A DNA stretch of 64,000 bases from Schistocephalus solidus. Taxonomy: Eukaryota > Platyhelminthes > Cestoda > Diphyllobothriidea > Diphyllobothriidae. Positions 24,668-38,089 of the stretch are shown piece after piece. The notes beneath the pieces are model-generated. The model did not search any database. It had not been told where the DNA came from and worked only from the letters and a program-made list of their open reading frames with translations. The position numbers and the translations under genes are program-made. How positions within the stretch are numbered: position 1 is the stretch's first letter; every line of letters starts with the position of its first letter. The DNA is taken from positions 186,001 to 250,000 of the forward strand of contig WEDG01004048.1 of the NCBI GenBank assembly GCA_017591395.1, in the 5' to 3' direction.

Positions 24668-26039
24668 CTGCATGCATTCCCCCGCGCCATCTCTGACCTC
24701 CCATTCCCCTAGAACAGCTCTACCGAACACCCACTACCGCCTATCACACTGTTTCTTATCATCCTTCCCCTATGCACACCTCTCAGATAACCCACACAAA
24801 CGGACGAATATTATCGATTTCATGTTTTAAATTTACACTACGTTCCAGCGTTTCCCTATAACTGTACTGGCCTGAAGAGAAGTTATCAAAAGCAGCGCGT
24901 ATGCTCGCCAAGTCGTCTTTACAAATAATTATGTTCGAAGATAAGAAAACTGACCAACCCGGAGCGAGATTGCTGTCGAGTGGATTGAGGAAGGACGCAT
25001 TCTCTGCCAAAATGATGCTGCTCGCCGGGTTCTCTCGGGCATTAGATATTTACCAGGCAAACAAAACGATCCTAGAAAACCAACCTAAGATATTGAAATA
25101 GAAAAAAATAAGATAAGAAAACTGGCATACCGAGTAGTTTGGCAAAATAAGATTATACAGAAACGGCACGATGGGTTTTAACGGTAAATATCAAGATCAC
25201 TTCTTGAACAACGATCTACCTTGATGTCTCAAACGCTGATTTTCAGTAAGATGTAATCTAACACAGAGTGAATATTTAGAAGGCAATTTTTATCCACTCC
25301 TCGGTAGGTTAACCATAAACCACAAAAATTGATAAGATATAATAACCAAATAAGCAATATGCTTTCGTAGGTAAACTAAATGCATGTGCCCAGGGAAATT
25401 CCCCACTGAAAGGCAACCGCCATTTTCAACCCAGCCTGTAGCCCCCTTAGTTCACATGTTGTCAAAATGCTTTAGAATGAAATTAAAACTATTCCACCTG
25501 TTGAGGTTCGTCAATGCAAAATAAACAAGACCACGTGACGATGATGACAATGAAAATTACTGTGAAACAGGCAAGTGAACACATAATTTGCTTGAAACGC
25601 GCTAATAAGTGACGTCACTGTCTCCGGGAGTCAGTCTTACTGATGATACGTTCATGTTAACCCCTGCTTACACAATTCTGATAAGAACCATTCAAGGTTA
25701 GTGCATAGTATATTTCTGTGAAACCATACATTTGAAAAGTTCAAAAATGCACGCCTTCAGGTTTGGCAGCCAAAACATAGCTTCCGTTTAAAACGTACGG
25801 GGCGTTGAACTGAGGGAGTAGTTCGGAGGTAGGTCGATGTGCCGGTTCTTCGGGTTTCCAACGGGGTCCGCGTTGCTCTAAGCTTCTTGAAGTGCAAACA
25901 ATTCCACTTCTAAGCTCGCCTTTGCAGTTTGACTCGTGAGAGGAGGCTTCGAACCATCTCTGTGTAAGGGGAATCTCGGCATCCGGTCTGGCATGATGAA
26001 ATCTAGGGAAGATTTTATGCCGTCCTAGCATTTGACCTG
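24668..26039. other. no gene recognised
   Basis: A 127-codon minus-strand ORF at 25,741-26,124 runs into the next region; composition is unremarkable and I recognise no domain. Confidence 0.4.
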
Positions 26040-27699
26040 TCCCCATCAGTTTCTTTCTAGCAAGGCATGTTTTCCACTCAGTTTTTGTGGAAATTTTGGG
26101 CACAAAGCCATGTAGAACACCCACTGTCCGGAGACAATTTCTTCCTTGGAGTCAACTGGAGCGGCTTGTACAGGCAGCTGACTACTATTTGCCACTCCCC
26201 TCACCAGAACGTTACTTGTTGCATAGAACCAAAAAGGAACCAGAATTGGGTCGATGACGGCATTGGTTGAGCTGTAGTTATCCTATTGCCATACACGTGT
26301 TCGACGCACGCAGACGGGGCTTTTCATAACCCACTGCAGACATTGCGCTTGTCTTCATTGCAGGTCGGCTGGTTTGTGGGAGAGGACAGAGTGAGGCCTG
26401 ATTAACAAACTGGGACGATATTAGAGAACTGTAAACGGTAGAAGGAAGAGTGCATGTATCAACCAAAATTCCATGATTAGGTAGATGGCAAAAGCGATGG
26501 GACGTTGAATCCAAAATCGTATTTGCCTCGACAGGAGAATATGGTTATCCCCTTATTACAACTTTCTTTGCCGTACATCTCAAAGGGGTTATGGTTACGG
26601 GAGTGAGGCTTAGAATTGAACTTGGGCAATTAGTGTTAATATTCGGGCAAGGGTTAATAAAATTACGATGTGGAATGGTTAGGGTTAAATTTAGGGCATG
26701 AGAATAGTTACTACCTGCAATTCGGTGCATCTCTAATACGTCGAAAAACAATATAAAACTTGGTTAATAATTTTAAATGATTAAATGGGATAGAAATGAC
26801 GCCGACTGAACGTCTCCTGTTGGAGGTGTGGTCTGGATGACTACCAGAGGCGTAGACATAGACCACTCCCATTGGTAGCATAGGAGTCTTTTTTCCAGGA
26901 CATAATCTTAAGAATAGACCACATGTACCGCTAGCGTTTATATTTCGCTCGTGCAACAGAGACCTTCGAAACCACGTCAAAGTAGCACATGGTTCGCATC
27001 CTTTCTTCTCTGTTGTTTTTTTGGCAGAAAGTTCGCGCACAAGTCATGTAGAAGAACCACAGGCCCAAGGCAATTTCCTCATCGCAGTCAACCGAAGTCT
27101 AAGCCACGCCACGTGCCAGGCATCGTATCCCACCTTATAATGCTAGTTGGCGGAAATGCTCACCAAGCCACTGGTGAGTGAGAGACGAGAGAGAGAGACC
27201 AGTCTTCTCGTACGTTTGGGTATATGGTTATAACTTTTTTTCCAACAGATCAGGCATCCTGAGAGAGCAATCAAAGATAGGAGTAAGAATGCGCGAAGCA
27301 ACAAAAACGCCAGAGCCACGGTTGATTAGCAGAGAGCGGAATTGGACGTTGATGCGGCTCAAAACCATCCCTATGCAGTGGGAGGGGGTGGGGGAAGGGC
27401 TAGTCATACGTCATCCCAGACTCATCCCTCCTGTAGACTTGCACAGTTGATAGTAATATTTTATGTACCCAGAAGTACAGCCTAGGGGAATAAATAAATT
27501 TTTGTTGCCCTATGGTTGCCTGCAATAAGAGGTTAAAAGAGCAATGCTGAGCAATTATCGAGGAAGGCCTTATAACCTACTGAGTGCTGAACATACACAT
27601 ACACTTAGAATGGAGGTCAGTTTAAGAGGGATGATCGTATTCGAAACCGGTGGACACCGCTGTTGAGTTTAACAAATAGGCAAAATATCATTGCTTCCG
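26040..27699. other. non-coding region with a weak internal duplication
   Basis: 26,096-26,160 resembles 27,034-27,095 ('aagncatgtagaa...ccac' and 'caatttc' blocks), suggesting two diverged copies of a dispersed repeat. TTAGGG-like words occur at 26,635-26,700. No credible gene. Confidence 0.35.
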
Positions 27700-28525
27700 T
27701 GCGAACGTAGCATGAATTGAGTTCACATTTTTCATTTCACGTGATATACGCTCGCATATTCATTCTCGCAAGGGATGGTTTGTTGAGAAGCCACCGACAG
27801 TTTTTCTACCACCTGATGTTTTTTCTATGGCGTTTCAATGCCCCTATAAATTCAAATAAGGTTTATGGAAATCAAAAAAATAATATTCTTGATATAAAAT
27901 TATGTCTTCTTCAAATTTTCTTCTCGAATAAAAGTCTGTTTTGATTTAAACAAACTTCTCAATCCCGAAAAATGTTTGAATGTTTCAAAGTACATCCTGC
28001 GTACTTTCTGTGCGAGGAAACTGTTATGAAATAGATAGCATAGAGAGTTTGTAAAATGTTACAATAAATGTGGAAAATATTTTGTACTTTTTGAGCAGCA
28101 TCAAAACAAGAGAAAGATAGGATACTTTATAAATGGACATGTAGGGACCTTAAAAAATCTCATACGCACAAAATTTTTTCTAAACCTAAAAATGTTTCTC
28201 TTCAAGCGCAAACTTCGAAAAAACGAATTTTGCTACAAAATGATTGCAAGAAAATTATATTTTGTGCATTTTCGCTTTTGATGTCTTTAAATTCATAAGG
28301 GCATCAAAAATCAATAGCAACACTTCATAGTACTTATGCAGCTGTTTTAACCGAATGCGGAGTTTGCAGACGGCCGGAACGAAACTTGTTTATAATCCGG
28401 CATCAAATTGTAACTGAAATATCTGGGAATTATGTTGCATGATCATTCATTATAAAACCTTACCCAAGAAACCCTTGATAAGCTAAAACCTATTTCGAAT
28501 TTCCATTATATTTAATGAGATAGGC
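27700..28525 (+). repeat. AT-rich TIR element family T, copy 1
   Basis: Shares the blocks 'aagggcatcaaaaatc', 'ggccggaacgaaactt' and the end 'aatgagatagg' with copies at 29.5, 35.4, 36.9, 52.1 and 61.1 kb. No coding capacity. Confidence 0.6.
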
Positions 28526-29544
28526 CATCTCGTCTATTTCTACCTCCGTGCCTCCTACCTATCGGCTTGGCTCGGACAAATTACTTTGACGAGGCCGAGA
28601 GACTGGGGTCGATCCTGTTCAAATCCTATGCTTGTTTTTCATTCCGAAAAAAAGGCACCTTGAAGTTAGCATGATATGCTTACAGCCGGGGCCTTAGAAG
28701 CTGCCACCTGTCAGGACTGACGGTCAGGCTGCCGCGGTCTAGGGAAATCCAACTCATATGAGGCCTGAAGCTCCTTAATCGAAATTGGGTAGGTGTGGCG
28801 TTATGTACCGGGTTGTGTGTGGCAGGTTTAGGCGAAATTTATGACTTTGTCGGCCAATTCGCTCGAGCACACCTCCATTAGACTCGACGATGCGTTAAAA
28901 TCACAGGCGATGCGGGTTAGAGTAAACGGTGAGATGGATACTGCGCACGTCAAGATTTGTGGTTGTCTTTGCTTATGATGGAGAAATTATCCTTTCTAGT
29001 GGTCAATATCCACTCGAATAAAAAAAGTCAAGAGCCGGGCAGGTACATAATTTGGAGGTCAATGTTTGCCAAAAGTAGTGCGAATATGTTTGTGTCTAAA
29101 ATGGGAGCTTTTAGGGGTGAATATATTCCAAATAGGAGTGGGTGGTTGCAACGTGTGAATAATTTTAATACAAGGCACACGGTTAAGGCTTTTTAAATGA
29201 GCAGTGCATTTTTAAATCACATTTTCTTGATCTCAATCAAAATCTCCACAGGCAGTCACAATTATCTTTTCAACTCTTTAGTTTATCCAAATTCCTTTCT
29301 AATCCCTCTATCGGTCCTACCTCTAACTTGAAGGTAACTACGACTAATGTGAAACTGGGCAGACTGCATGGCATCCAGGACAGGGCGCTTGATCGACTAT
29401 TGCTGAGAAGCCCTCTCGCTATTTTTTTCTGTGAAGTAAGTCTTTATTTCGTCTGGAATCATTTATGCAGCCCCCTCCATCATACATAGCAGAACAAGGG
29501 AAAAGGAATGCTCTTCTCCGGGAATACATGAGACGTCGTGTTAA
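28526..29544. other. no gene recognised
   Basis: Holds a possible tRNA-like relic near 28,560-28,640 (weak B box 'ctgttcaaatcc'). No other feature. Confidence 0.35.
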
Positions 29545-30475
29545 CTTTCAGATGGTTTCCGATCTCATGAAATTTCAACCAAAATTTTGAAATTTTGCTT
29601 TCGATTCAACGGATTATCTTGCAGCTTAATGTGACAATATTTCAATGATATCAGGATGCTGGTCTTTGAACGAGATTATTTCTGTCCACCTGCTATAAAT
29701 ATACTCTTTAAAAATGGCTCCTTAATTAGCATGCATTTTTATCATCGAATTTCCATGCCATTATAAATTAAAATATAGTTTATAGCATACATGCATAAAA
29801 ATGTTCTATCTTGTACTCTTTTAGTAGCAAATAGCACCATCTTTAAATTTTATGCTGGAAGAAAGTGTATCTTTCGATTTTAAAAATCGTTTCTAACAAT
29901 GATAGATTTTTAAGCCCATGCAATGTTCATTCATAATACATCGTCTCCACCAATTATTTTAATGTTATCTCCATCAAGTATACACGACGGTTCAGATCTA
30001 TTGCAAAACATTTTTGAGAAGTACGATAAATGAACACAGTATGTACATAGTGTGTAGTTTGGAAACCTTGAATTAAAGTGTAAAGGCCGGTAGGGTTCAC
30101 AAGTATTCGGAAATTTAGTAAATGTTTTTAAAAACCGAAATTTACCCTTCCTTCGAGCATAAAATTTCAGGAAGACGCAATTGCCTACCAAAACTGTACA
30201 AGAAAGAAAAATTAGGCATGTTTTCTACGAAATATAGTTGAAAATCGATTATTAAAATGCATTCTACTTGAGTAACCACCCTGTTACAGAGTATGCTTTT
30301 TGCAAGCGGTTGGAATGAAACTCGCTCAAAAGCCGGTATCTTGACGTGACCGAAATATATCTTGTTATAAGGCTGCACGATAAGCAAAATTAAAAACCTG
30401 CTTAAGTAATCCGTTTAAACCAAAATACCTCAGAATTTCGGCTGACATTTCATGAGCTCGGGAATTTACAATAGC
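29545..30475 (+). repeat. AT-rich TIR element family T, copy 2
   Basis: The left end (29,558-29,680) and the reverse complement of the right end (30,340-30,470) match, including 'tctcatgaaat(t/g)tca'. The interior matches 36,865-37,822 throughout in the same polarity. About 0.9 kb, non-coding, MITE- or foldback-like. Confidence 0.7.
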
Positions 30476-30779
30476 TTTCTTCTTGCCTTAACCCTAACCC
30501 GAATCGTACTTGTGCAAAGCCACCGCGATCATCGTCACTACTGCTGACTCAGGTTAACTTCGCCTGCCAAGCCTTGTCTACGCCGGCGTGACAACCTCTG
30601 CCCATGTGCGTGAGTACATCGCAGGTTTGCGACACCGTGACACCGATCGATATTTATCTCTTTATTGATTGGTCACAGCCGTCCACACTTCGCGGCTGGT
30701 GAGTGAACTTGCCGGAAGAGAGCTCACGGCAACCACCTGCAGAGCGCACACTCTTCTACTCACGCTCTTCACTAATGCC
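30476..30779. other. short region with telomere-like words
   Basis: 'ccttaaccctaacccgaa' occurs at 30,484-30,501, two near-perfect telomere units. No gene. Confidence 0.4.
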
Positions 30780-30925
30780 GATCTAAACCGACAAAACCAC
30801 GAGCCACTGGCTCAATGGTTAGAGCTTAACGGGTCGCGGGTTCGATCCTCGGATGGTGTTGGGTATGACTGGCTAACGCCAGCTAAGAGGCCAGAAATGA
30901 ACGGTATCTACGAGAATTTCACCTT
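30780..30925 (+). repeat. truncated SINE copy
   Basis: A box-like 'tggctcaatggttagagc' (30,808), B box 'gggttcgatcctc' (30,837-30,850), then a decayed hammerhead block (30,867-30,908; core CUAACGC instead of CUGAUGA). The variant anticodon-like region shows it is an older subfamily. Confidence 0.65.
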
Positions 30926-31949
30926 TAATCAGGCGAGAAAATACAAATGGATAATTTCGCACAAGTCATTAATGGGTTTGACAATATTCTTGCTGCTCAG
31001 GCCTCATGACCACAACGATGGTGAGGAGAAGTAGAACCGTACAGACAGGGTATAACTTATTTAGAGCCTGAAAGTTGCCTCAGGCATGATCCCGCGCTCT
31101 GTCTCTGGGGCTTTTTATCCCACTAACAACCAAACGATTTCCCCTCTCTATGTTGCTGGCAACATGACTGCTCTTTAGGATGCCTCCTATGACGAAAGAT
31201 GGTGAATCTCGCTACGAGTTGACGGCCGGTTTGAAGTGGTATGCGCAGATTGTTACACATCCACAAGCTTCAGTTGTGGGTGGTGGGCCATGAAAAAGAG
31301 AGCAAAACTGTTCGGAGCATCAGCACTCTAATAGCATCTCTGAACAGTAGCTGTACTGTTCTGACCTCCAGTGTTTGTTTTAAATATAGAATTGACCACG
31401 CTACTGTTAGGAATTAAACACTTAACTCACGCGTGCCGCCTTGGATACGCGTAAAAGGTCAGATGATAAACTAACTAGGATGGTAATATGGAAACTGCAC
31501 TGCAGTCACTGCGATCGCAGGAAGATAACCTAATTACATTTATCTTCGCAGTCTATCGTCCTGAATGCTCAAAAAATCGGGGTATCGGGTCTCAGTGAAT
31601 TAAAATAGAGGGCGTGAAAATTCACAAACAGGTTTTTTCACGGAAGTTTCCCAACCAGGAAAGTTTTTCTGCTACTGTATTAATTAGTATCTTGTGCAAT
31701 TTTCCCCCTTGTACAGCGAGTGTTGACATGAAAAAATGCGAAAATGCACTTAAAGTAATTTTGAGATTTTGTAGTCCAGCTTCACAGTATCTGCACAGTT
31801 GGGATTTGGAGGAGCCCGAATATATGAACAGTTGTTTCAAGGTCGTTGGATATTTTGACAATATTTTTAACTCAAATTACACATGGATCTTATAATAAGT
31901 TACTGCTAAGTTGGGATACAAGCATAGTAAGTTGAAAAAATATCCTTCG
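30926..31949. other. no gene recognised
   Basis: A 93-codon plus-strand frame at 31,614-31,895 does not start with ATG and has no recognisable domain. Confidence 0.4.
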
Positions 31950-32470
31950 ATTCAAACGAGGCTAGTTGATTTCTTCACCTGCGTGAGTTTAGCAGCCGAC
32001 CCATATCAGGAAATATAAGCCAATATTCAGAAATTTGTCTTTTTAATAGAAAGCATTACCTATATGAGAATTTAATAATGATTTTATTGCAGGATAATCC
32101 AAGTTTTTTACACACGACATGATGTTGGCTTTGAATGAGCTTCTTCTCTGATGCCGGTAAACGTTACACTCGGTAAAAGGTGACCGCTTAAATAGTGTGC
32201 ATTTGTCCGCTGTATTTTCAATACCCTCATTAATTCAAATGTATTTTCAAGATGACACGCACAACGATACTATTTCGCAGACTCCTTTAGTGGCCAAATG
32301 AACTCTTCTTCAAAGTTTGTACTCAAAAACAATATGCCTTTTTGTAATTACGAGATGAAAGAGATCGTAAAATTTCAAGTCAAGTAGCTTCATACATGTC
32401 TGTATATGCATGCTATTTTTAAGGTAGACAACATAGTCCACCTGAATTACAAAGGCTTATGAGCCTTCTA
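31950..32470 (+). repeat. AT-rich TIR element family T, copy 3 (left half)
   Basis: 'gatgttggctttgaatgagc' (32,120) and the following 250 bp follow the left half of copies 2 and 6; the right half is missing. Confidence 0.5.
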
Positions 32471-33297
32471 TAACATCTATCTTAGTACCGAGCACTGGTG
32501 TGTTATAGCCAAAAGCGTTCATCCATCGGGTCAAGGTTCATGATCATTCTGTTGTTGTTGTTGTACTAGGGAGCTCAAATCAAAGCCTCTATAGAGAGGG
32601 CCTTATGGCGTGGTTACCATGTCGCCACTCTGTATGTCTATTTAATCCCGGTCACAAATGTTAGTTGGGATTATACGAAGTTGATGAAGAAATCATGTAC
32701 GCACCTATAGAAGTTTCTGCTACCGTCTTCGTTTTTTTCGGACATCAGCACATAAAATAAGGAGGCTAATATTTGAACTACATGTGTCTGTAGGAGTAAT
32801 GATGATGATTGATCGAGCGCCGGTTACGCCTCCATAACCGATGCCGCACAAGATGATGCGGTAGCAGGTTTAGGTACCGGGTCACGCCACGACAGCGCCC
32901 TCTTCCGCTTCCGATCTTCCTTACACTTTCTAGTTAGTGAGGGAGGAGATAGTGGGGTAGATGCTGTAAAAGTCAACTATCATTGTAACGTACATGACGC
33001 GCAGGTCACCGCCCTGCGTCTTCCGTGCTGTGTGGCACACGGGGGAAAATTTCGGTAACAATCATCGAACCGTCGTCTTGTGTTTGGTTTAAGTCATTAG
33101 GAAGGTACTAGCTCTGTGCACACCCGCCTAGAGAGATGTCAGGTGAGGCAGCTTATACAGCAGAAGAGGCCTAGAGAAGAAGTAGTTAGGTACAGGGGAG
33201 GAGACTGGTGGTGCTTATGACCTCATGGCGTTTTTTCGGTGCATAAAAGGGCCTTCAAAATTAACTAACCAAAGTTCACGTGTAGACTACGATTTCG
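32471..33297 (+). repeat. DR1-like fragment with flank
   Basis: From about 32,865 to 33,090 the order of blocks ('gggaggagatagtggggtagatgc', 'caactatcattgtaa', 'caggtcacc') follows DR1 at 585-715 with strong divergence. The first 390 bases hold nothing recognised except a (GTT)n stretch near 32,551. Confidence 0.45.
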
Positions 33298-33870
33298 TTA
33301 GTGGCAGTTCGACCGTCGATTTCGACGGTGTCCACCGTATGCTCCACACCATGGTGGTGCAGGGACGGTGACATGTGTGTGGATTAGTTTTAAGTGATAG
33401 TAGCCTTGCGCTGCAGCTACCGCACTCCCTCCTCCTCCCCCACCTGAGCCCGGTCTCATGACACAGTCAAGAAGACCGGAGATGGGAGAGGGCGCAGGTG
33501 GCTGGCGCGGCCGGAGCCGCCCCTGGGCGTGCCACCACACCTGGCTTGGATCCCACGGAGTGGCTGTGCCATAAAGGCCACATTAAGAAGGAGCCATTGC
33601 AACCTGACTCTCAGTCCGCCAGTCAGCCACTCCACACAAAACACACATTGGGCTGACCACGCGGTCCGAGTTATCCCGTCAGTTGGCAACCTTCCAAGCC
33701 ACGGCTTTTAGCGCACCGTGATAGTTTTAAGCGCGTCAGCTTGTTAATAGTGAGGGACATGTGCTGAGCTGTCAACCTCACTCTCTCCCCAACCCCCACC
33801 ATCAGACACTGTCCGAGCCGGTCAGTTGCCTGATGTGGGAGTGGGAGTGGGCGATTTCGTAAGTAAGGCC
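33298..33870 (-). repeat. DR1 copy, minus orientation
   Basis: Reverse complement of DR1 positions near 180-740, clearly conserved ('gtccaccgtatgctccacac' to 'cagttggcaaccttccaagc'). Overlapping ORFs on both strands are shadows of the repeat. Confidence 0.75.
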
Positions 33871-34499
33871 ACTGACTAAACGGTTTCCGAGTTCTACAAG
33901 TCACCGTTCTCTATTAATTTTTTTGGTGGCTTTCTGTGAATAATTTGTATTTACAGCTTCCAAAAGGAGTTAAGACGTAAAGTGGCGTCAGCAGCGAATG
34001 ATGGTGTGACCCCACTTACTGGCAACGAACTAGTGTACGACCCTGCTAACCAAAACAATCGATAGGTTGGCGTGTAATGGGAAATAATGGCAATGGGATA
34101 GGGCAGTTTAAAGAACGGAAAAAGGGCAGTCACGTGTTGGCAATATATACTTACCATCATCGTTCACAGGAACTGGTTTTTACCACTGAATTAGACCTGT
34201 TACACATCCATCTATTCATGCTTACTTATACCCCATCCTAACCCTAATCCCTAATCCTATCCATTGTGTTCTTTGCTGAGTTAGTACGGTCGTTCAATAG
34301 GTCGCTGTTGGTTAATGGGGTTGCAAAGCAGGTCTTACCATGCACCCAAAGCCTTTTTTCGCATATATCCGGAAAATAGGGACATTTTCAACCTATAAGA
34401 CGACAAACAATAAGATATTAGCAGTGAATGCGCCTACACTGTTTTTACAGTAGACGGACCACACTTGTGGGGTCAGATCATGGTAAGACAGGTGTTATT
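33871..34499. other. no gene; telomere-like words
   Basis: 'cctaaccctaatccctaatcc' at 34,228-34,257 is a degenerate telomere-like run. Nothing else recognised. Confidence 0.4.
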
Positions 34500-34990
34500 A
34501 GGACTGCGCATCCGTAGTTAATGCCACACGAGCGGGGGAGTGGCACACACAAGCGCTGGCTCAGAGCACGTCAGCCACATACGTCAAATCCTCGCATCAG
34601 TTGACTGATCAAATCAGACAGCCGACAGATATCATGAGGAGGGAAGGGCTACTGAATTTGAATCTGCCAACTGCGTCCTTGTGGGCACTCGGTGCACATT
34701 CCTCATCACAAAGAGTCTAGTGTTTATGAGTCTATCGCAGTGCACTAAATATCGTGGCTTGGAAAGCTGCCAGCTAACGGGAAGGAGAGTCATGCTGCAA
34801 CGTTCCGATCTTTCTTAATCTCTAATGACACCAGGCTACGGTCGGTGAGGGAAGAGAGAGGGAGAGTGCAGTAGATGCTGCGAAAGTCTACCATCAATAT
34901 AAAGTAATTCACGCGCAATTCAGCATCTCTGCGCCCACCTGGCTGTGGGTCGTACGGGGAACATCATCGATAACAGCATTCAAAATATAG
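34500..34990 (+). repeat. DR1-like fragment, diverged
   Basis: 34,740-34,790 ('tcgtggcttggaaagctgccagct') matches DR1 near 333-356 and 34,840-34,975 follows the DR1 part at 585-715. Confidence 0.5.
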
Positions 34991-35369
34991 GTTATCTTTT
35001 TTGTCCATTTGATCCTTTCGCACCAGCTTAAAGTGAATTCAGAGCACAATGGGTGCGCAGTACCGATATCGCACAAACTCACTCCAGGGTCTGATGAATC
35101 CTCCACCGTGAAAAGATGGGCAGATAAGATAGAGTAACTAACGCTAATTTGATTAGAGTTCATCTGATTGACCATGACCATATTAACATCTGGTACGTAT
35201 ACTAGCACATCCCCGAATTGTCACAGAAATTCATCCACAATCTGAATGTCTATGAAGCCAGGATTTAGGAAAACACACAAGTGGAAGTAGCTCAGGAAAT
35301 GTCAATCAGAATACTAAAACGCCTTTTCGATTAGAAAGGACTATTTAGGTAGGGGTTTTTATACTGCTT
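34991..35369. other. no gene recognised
   Basis: Nothing beyond short ORFs without motifs. Confidence 0.4.
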
Positions 35370-36165
35370 ATCCAACGACATAATATAAAATAATAAAGAC
35401 AAGCCAGAATGCCGTATTTTGGTCAAGTCAAGATGCTTTCTTTTCAGTGAGCCTTTTCATCAACGCCTGTGAAAAGCATATGCTGTACAAATAATTTGCT
35501 ATGTGGTAAGAATATTTCCAATGGATCGCAGATGTCCTTATAACTTCAAATAAATTTTATTGACCACATGCAAAAAATATTATTTGTTGTGCAAATGTGA
35601 TAGCAACTTGGGATTCCTCTGAAGTTTTCTACGTGAAGAAAGGGTATTTTTCGTTTAGAAAATGTTTGCAACGATGTGACTTTTAAGACTTCGTAATCAC
35701 CATTCACAGAGAAAAGCGTCTGTTCTCATATTAATGCTCTTTATAAAGTACACAACATGATCTGCATAATTTCTTTATTGTCTAAGGGAATTCATGATTT
35801 CCGGTCTACATGGAAAGTCTACAGCATGTAGTTTGGTAATCCTAGAGGAAAGTGCAAGGCGAAGTGATAACCTTTCTACAACCGAAAGATATCATCCCTT
35901 CAAGTCTACAATTTTAAGATGACTTAATTTTCCGCCGAGTGCAAAAAAATACTTTTGCAAGTTTTCTATAAAATATCTTTAAAGTTAGGAAGGCATCAAA
36001 GATCACCGTGAAACATGCCTGCTTCTTAAGTACCCATTTGATACCGAGATTTTCCGGGGGGTCGGATGGAAGTTCAATCAAAAGCCTGCAGCGCACTCAC
36101 TCACTTCTAATCGAAAACACTTTGCCGTATTTTGGTTAACATTTCATTTTAATGTTAGCGTATAT
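35370..36165 (+). repeat. AT-rich TIR element family T, copy 4
   Basis: Left end 'gccgtattttggtcaagtc' and right end 'gccgtattttggttaacattt' frame a body that follows copies 2 and 6 in the same polarity. Confidence 0.55.
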
Positions 36166-36384
36166 TTACTGTTCAAAATGTGTTAGATTATTAAAGATAC
36201 TGCTCAATTGTTTTGCCAATACTTGGCTCCAAACTGCTCTCCGTTCTTGTCCAAGAATGGCCTCTGATAAACCAAGATGGCAGTCTACGAAAGTCTTTCC
36301 TTCAATTTAACTTCTGGGCAAGATCTAATAAACGTAGGATCTTACCTCATGATGATCATATAGGGCTACCCTATCTGACTGAAA

Positions 36385-36490
36385 CTACACTCATAGCTCA
36401 CGTGGCTAGAGCGCTGGCGTTGTGGGATTGAAATTCCACCGAGGCAGTCAGGATTTTCAAAAATGGGTCAAATGAAACTAAAATTCTAAT
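36385..36490 (+). repeat. second tRNA-like SINE family (S-B), copy 1
   Basis: tRNA-like head ('gctcacgtggctagagcg') followed by 'ttttcaaaaatgggtcaaa'. The 3' block recurs at 45,520-45,545 with a good B box. Distinct from the hammerhead SINE. Confidence 0.45.
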
Positions 36491-36589
36491 TTTCAAGGAC
36501 ATCCCGAACGCTTGGCATCATAGACTGTAGCAGAACGTTCAAGTTAGTGGTGCAAACTGCGTCAATTGCACATACGAATATCATTTCTT

Positions 36590-36864
36590 TGAGGAAACTG
36601 TTGCTAATGACAGGTACGTAACTACAAAATGAGAATAAGAAGGGGCGTTTTGGCATGCTTTTCACAAACTATGCCCAGATTTATAAGGACAATAATACTT
36701 ATTAGAAAAGTTTCTACTTCTCAGCCTGCGTGATTGTTACAGGCGACCAGAAAGACGTGCATTCTCAACCCAGTAATTTGTTGTAACGGAAACCTCTTCG
36801 AAATATTCTTAAAGATAATTAATATTGGAACTCCATCTAAGTTACTCATTAAGCACAGATCATA
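36590..36864 (+). repeat. partial family T fragment
   Basis: 'gcatgcttttcacaaactatg' and 'tttataaggacaata' follow the right half of family T, cut off before the next copy. Confidence 0.35.
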
Positions 36865-37822
36865 CTTCAGAATTTCCCTATCTCATTAAATGTCAACCGC
36901 AAATTCTGAAATGTTTTCGTTTCGAAGAAATTACTTAAACAGGGTTGTTATATTGATTATGGTGCAGCCTAATTTCAAATATTTCAGCCAAATCAGGATG
37001 TTGGCTTTTGAACGAATTTTATTCTGACCACCGACAAGAACCATATCCTGTAAAAAGGCTACTTATTTAGTTTGCATTTTGCTAGTGGACGTTTGCTGCC
37101 CTTATTCATTTAAATATAGTTAGCAAAATACGTGCGCAAAACTATTCTTCCTGGTACTCGTTTGGTAGTAAATGATACCTTCTACCAATTTTGTGCTTGC
37201 AAAAAGGTATCTTCCAGTGTTTAAAAAGTTTCTAATTATGAGATATTGTAACACCTTGAAAAGTTTACTCAGAATATATCGTATCCGAACATTTATTAAT
37301 GCTGCCTTTAAAGTGTTCAATATGATCTACATACATTGCAATATTTTATGAGAACTATGTGATTTCTTCCATACAGCGTAGAGAAATGTGTGAGTTTTTT
37401 TTAAGCAGAACGCATACCGAATGTAGTTTGAAAAACTAGAATTCAAGTCTATTAGTCGGTAGGGTTCAAAAGTATTTGGCAATTTCGAAACTTTCTTCAA
37501 GCAGTTAATCTGATGAAGGTGTAATTTGCAACCAAAGAAGTACAAGAAAGAATATTTTGAGCATGCTTTCTATATAAGATATTTCAATAAGTACGGGACT
37601 CAACAATTAATGAGCAAAGTGCGTACTACTTAAGTATCCATTATACAAAGTATGCTTTTGCAAACAGTCAAAAAAAAACTTTTAAAAAAACCGGAATTTG
37701 GACGTGTTGAAATATCTTGGTATTAGGCTGCATGATTATCAATATGAAAACACCAATTAATTAATTTGTTTCAATCGAAAACATATTTTAGAGTTTTGGT
37801 TGACATTTCATGAGATAGGGAA
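36865..37822 (+). repeat. AT-rich TIR element family T, copy 6 (best preserved)
   Basis: TIRs of about 140-150 bp: 36,868-37,010 starts 'ccctatctcattaaatgtca' and the reverse complement of 37,680-37,822 reads 'ccctatctcatgaaatgtca' and continues in parallel. Total about 955 bp, no ORF. A target-site duplication was not found by eye. Confidence 0.75.
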
Positions 37823-38089
37823 TTGACTGTTTGTAGTGTGGGGCATCGCATTTCGTTGACAATAAATCTCCATTTGTTCACAACTTGGGCTGGCTATCAC
37901 CATTAAGGCTACAAACATTGAGTTATCCATCATTATAATGTGCGCACATTTGGGGAGCACCTGGTCTATCGAGTCTATTCCAAGTACCTTTCTAACCGTA
38001 ATGATCGCCGTAACATAAGTGAGTATAATTCCTTTAATGTTTGCGTTCGCAAAATTCCAGCGGCCATTTTATATTTACTTTGAACTCAA
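37823..38089. other. no gene recognised
   Basis: Short AT-rich gap, nothing seen. Confidence 0.4.

Noticed and set aside
30867..30908. Hammerhead in the 30.8 kb SINE copy
   Set aside because: The core reads CUAACGC and stem III is lost; kept only as a decayed copy. The same holds for 42,823-42,862 (minus).
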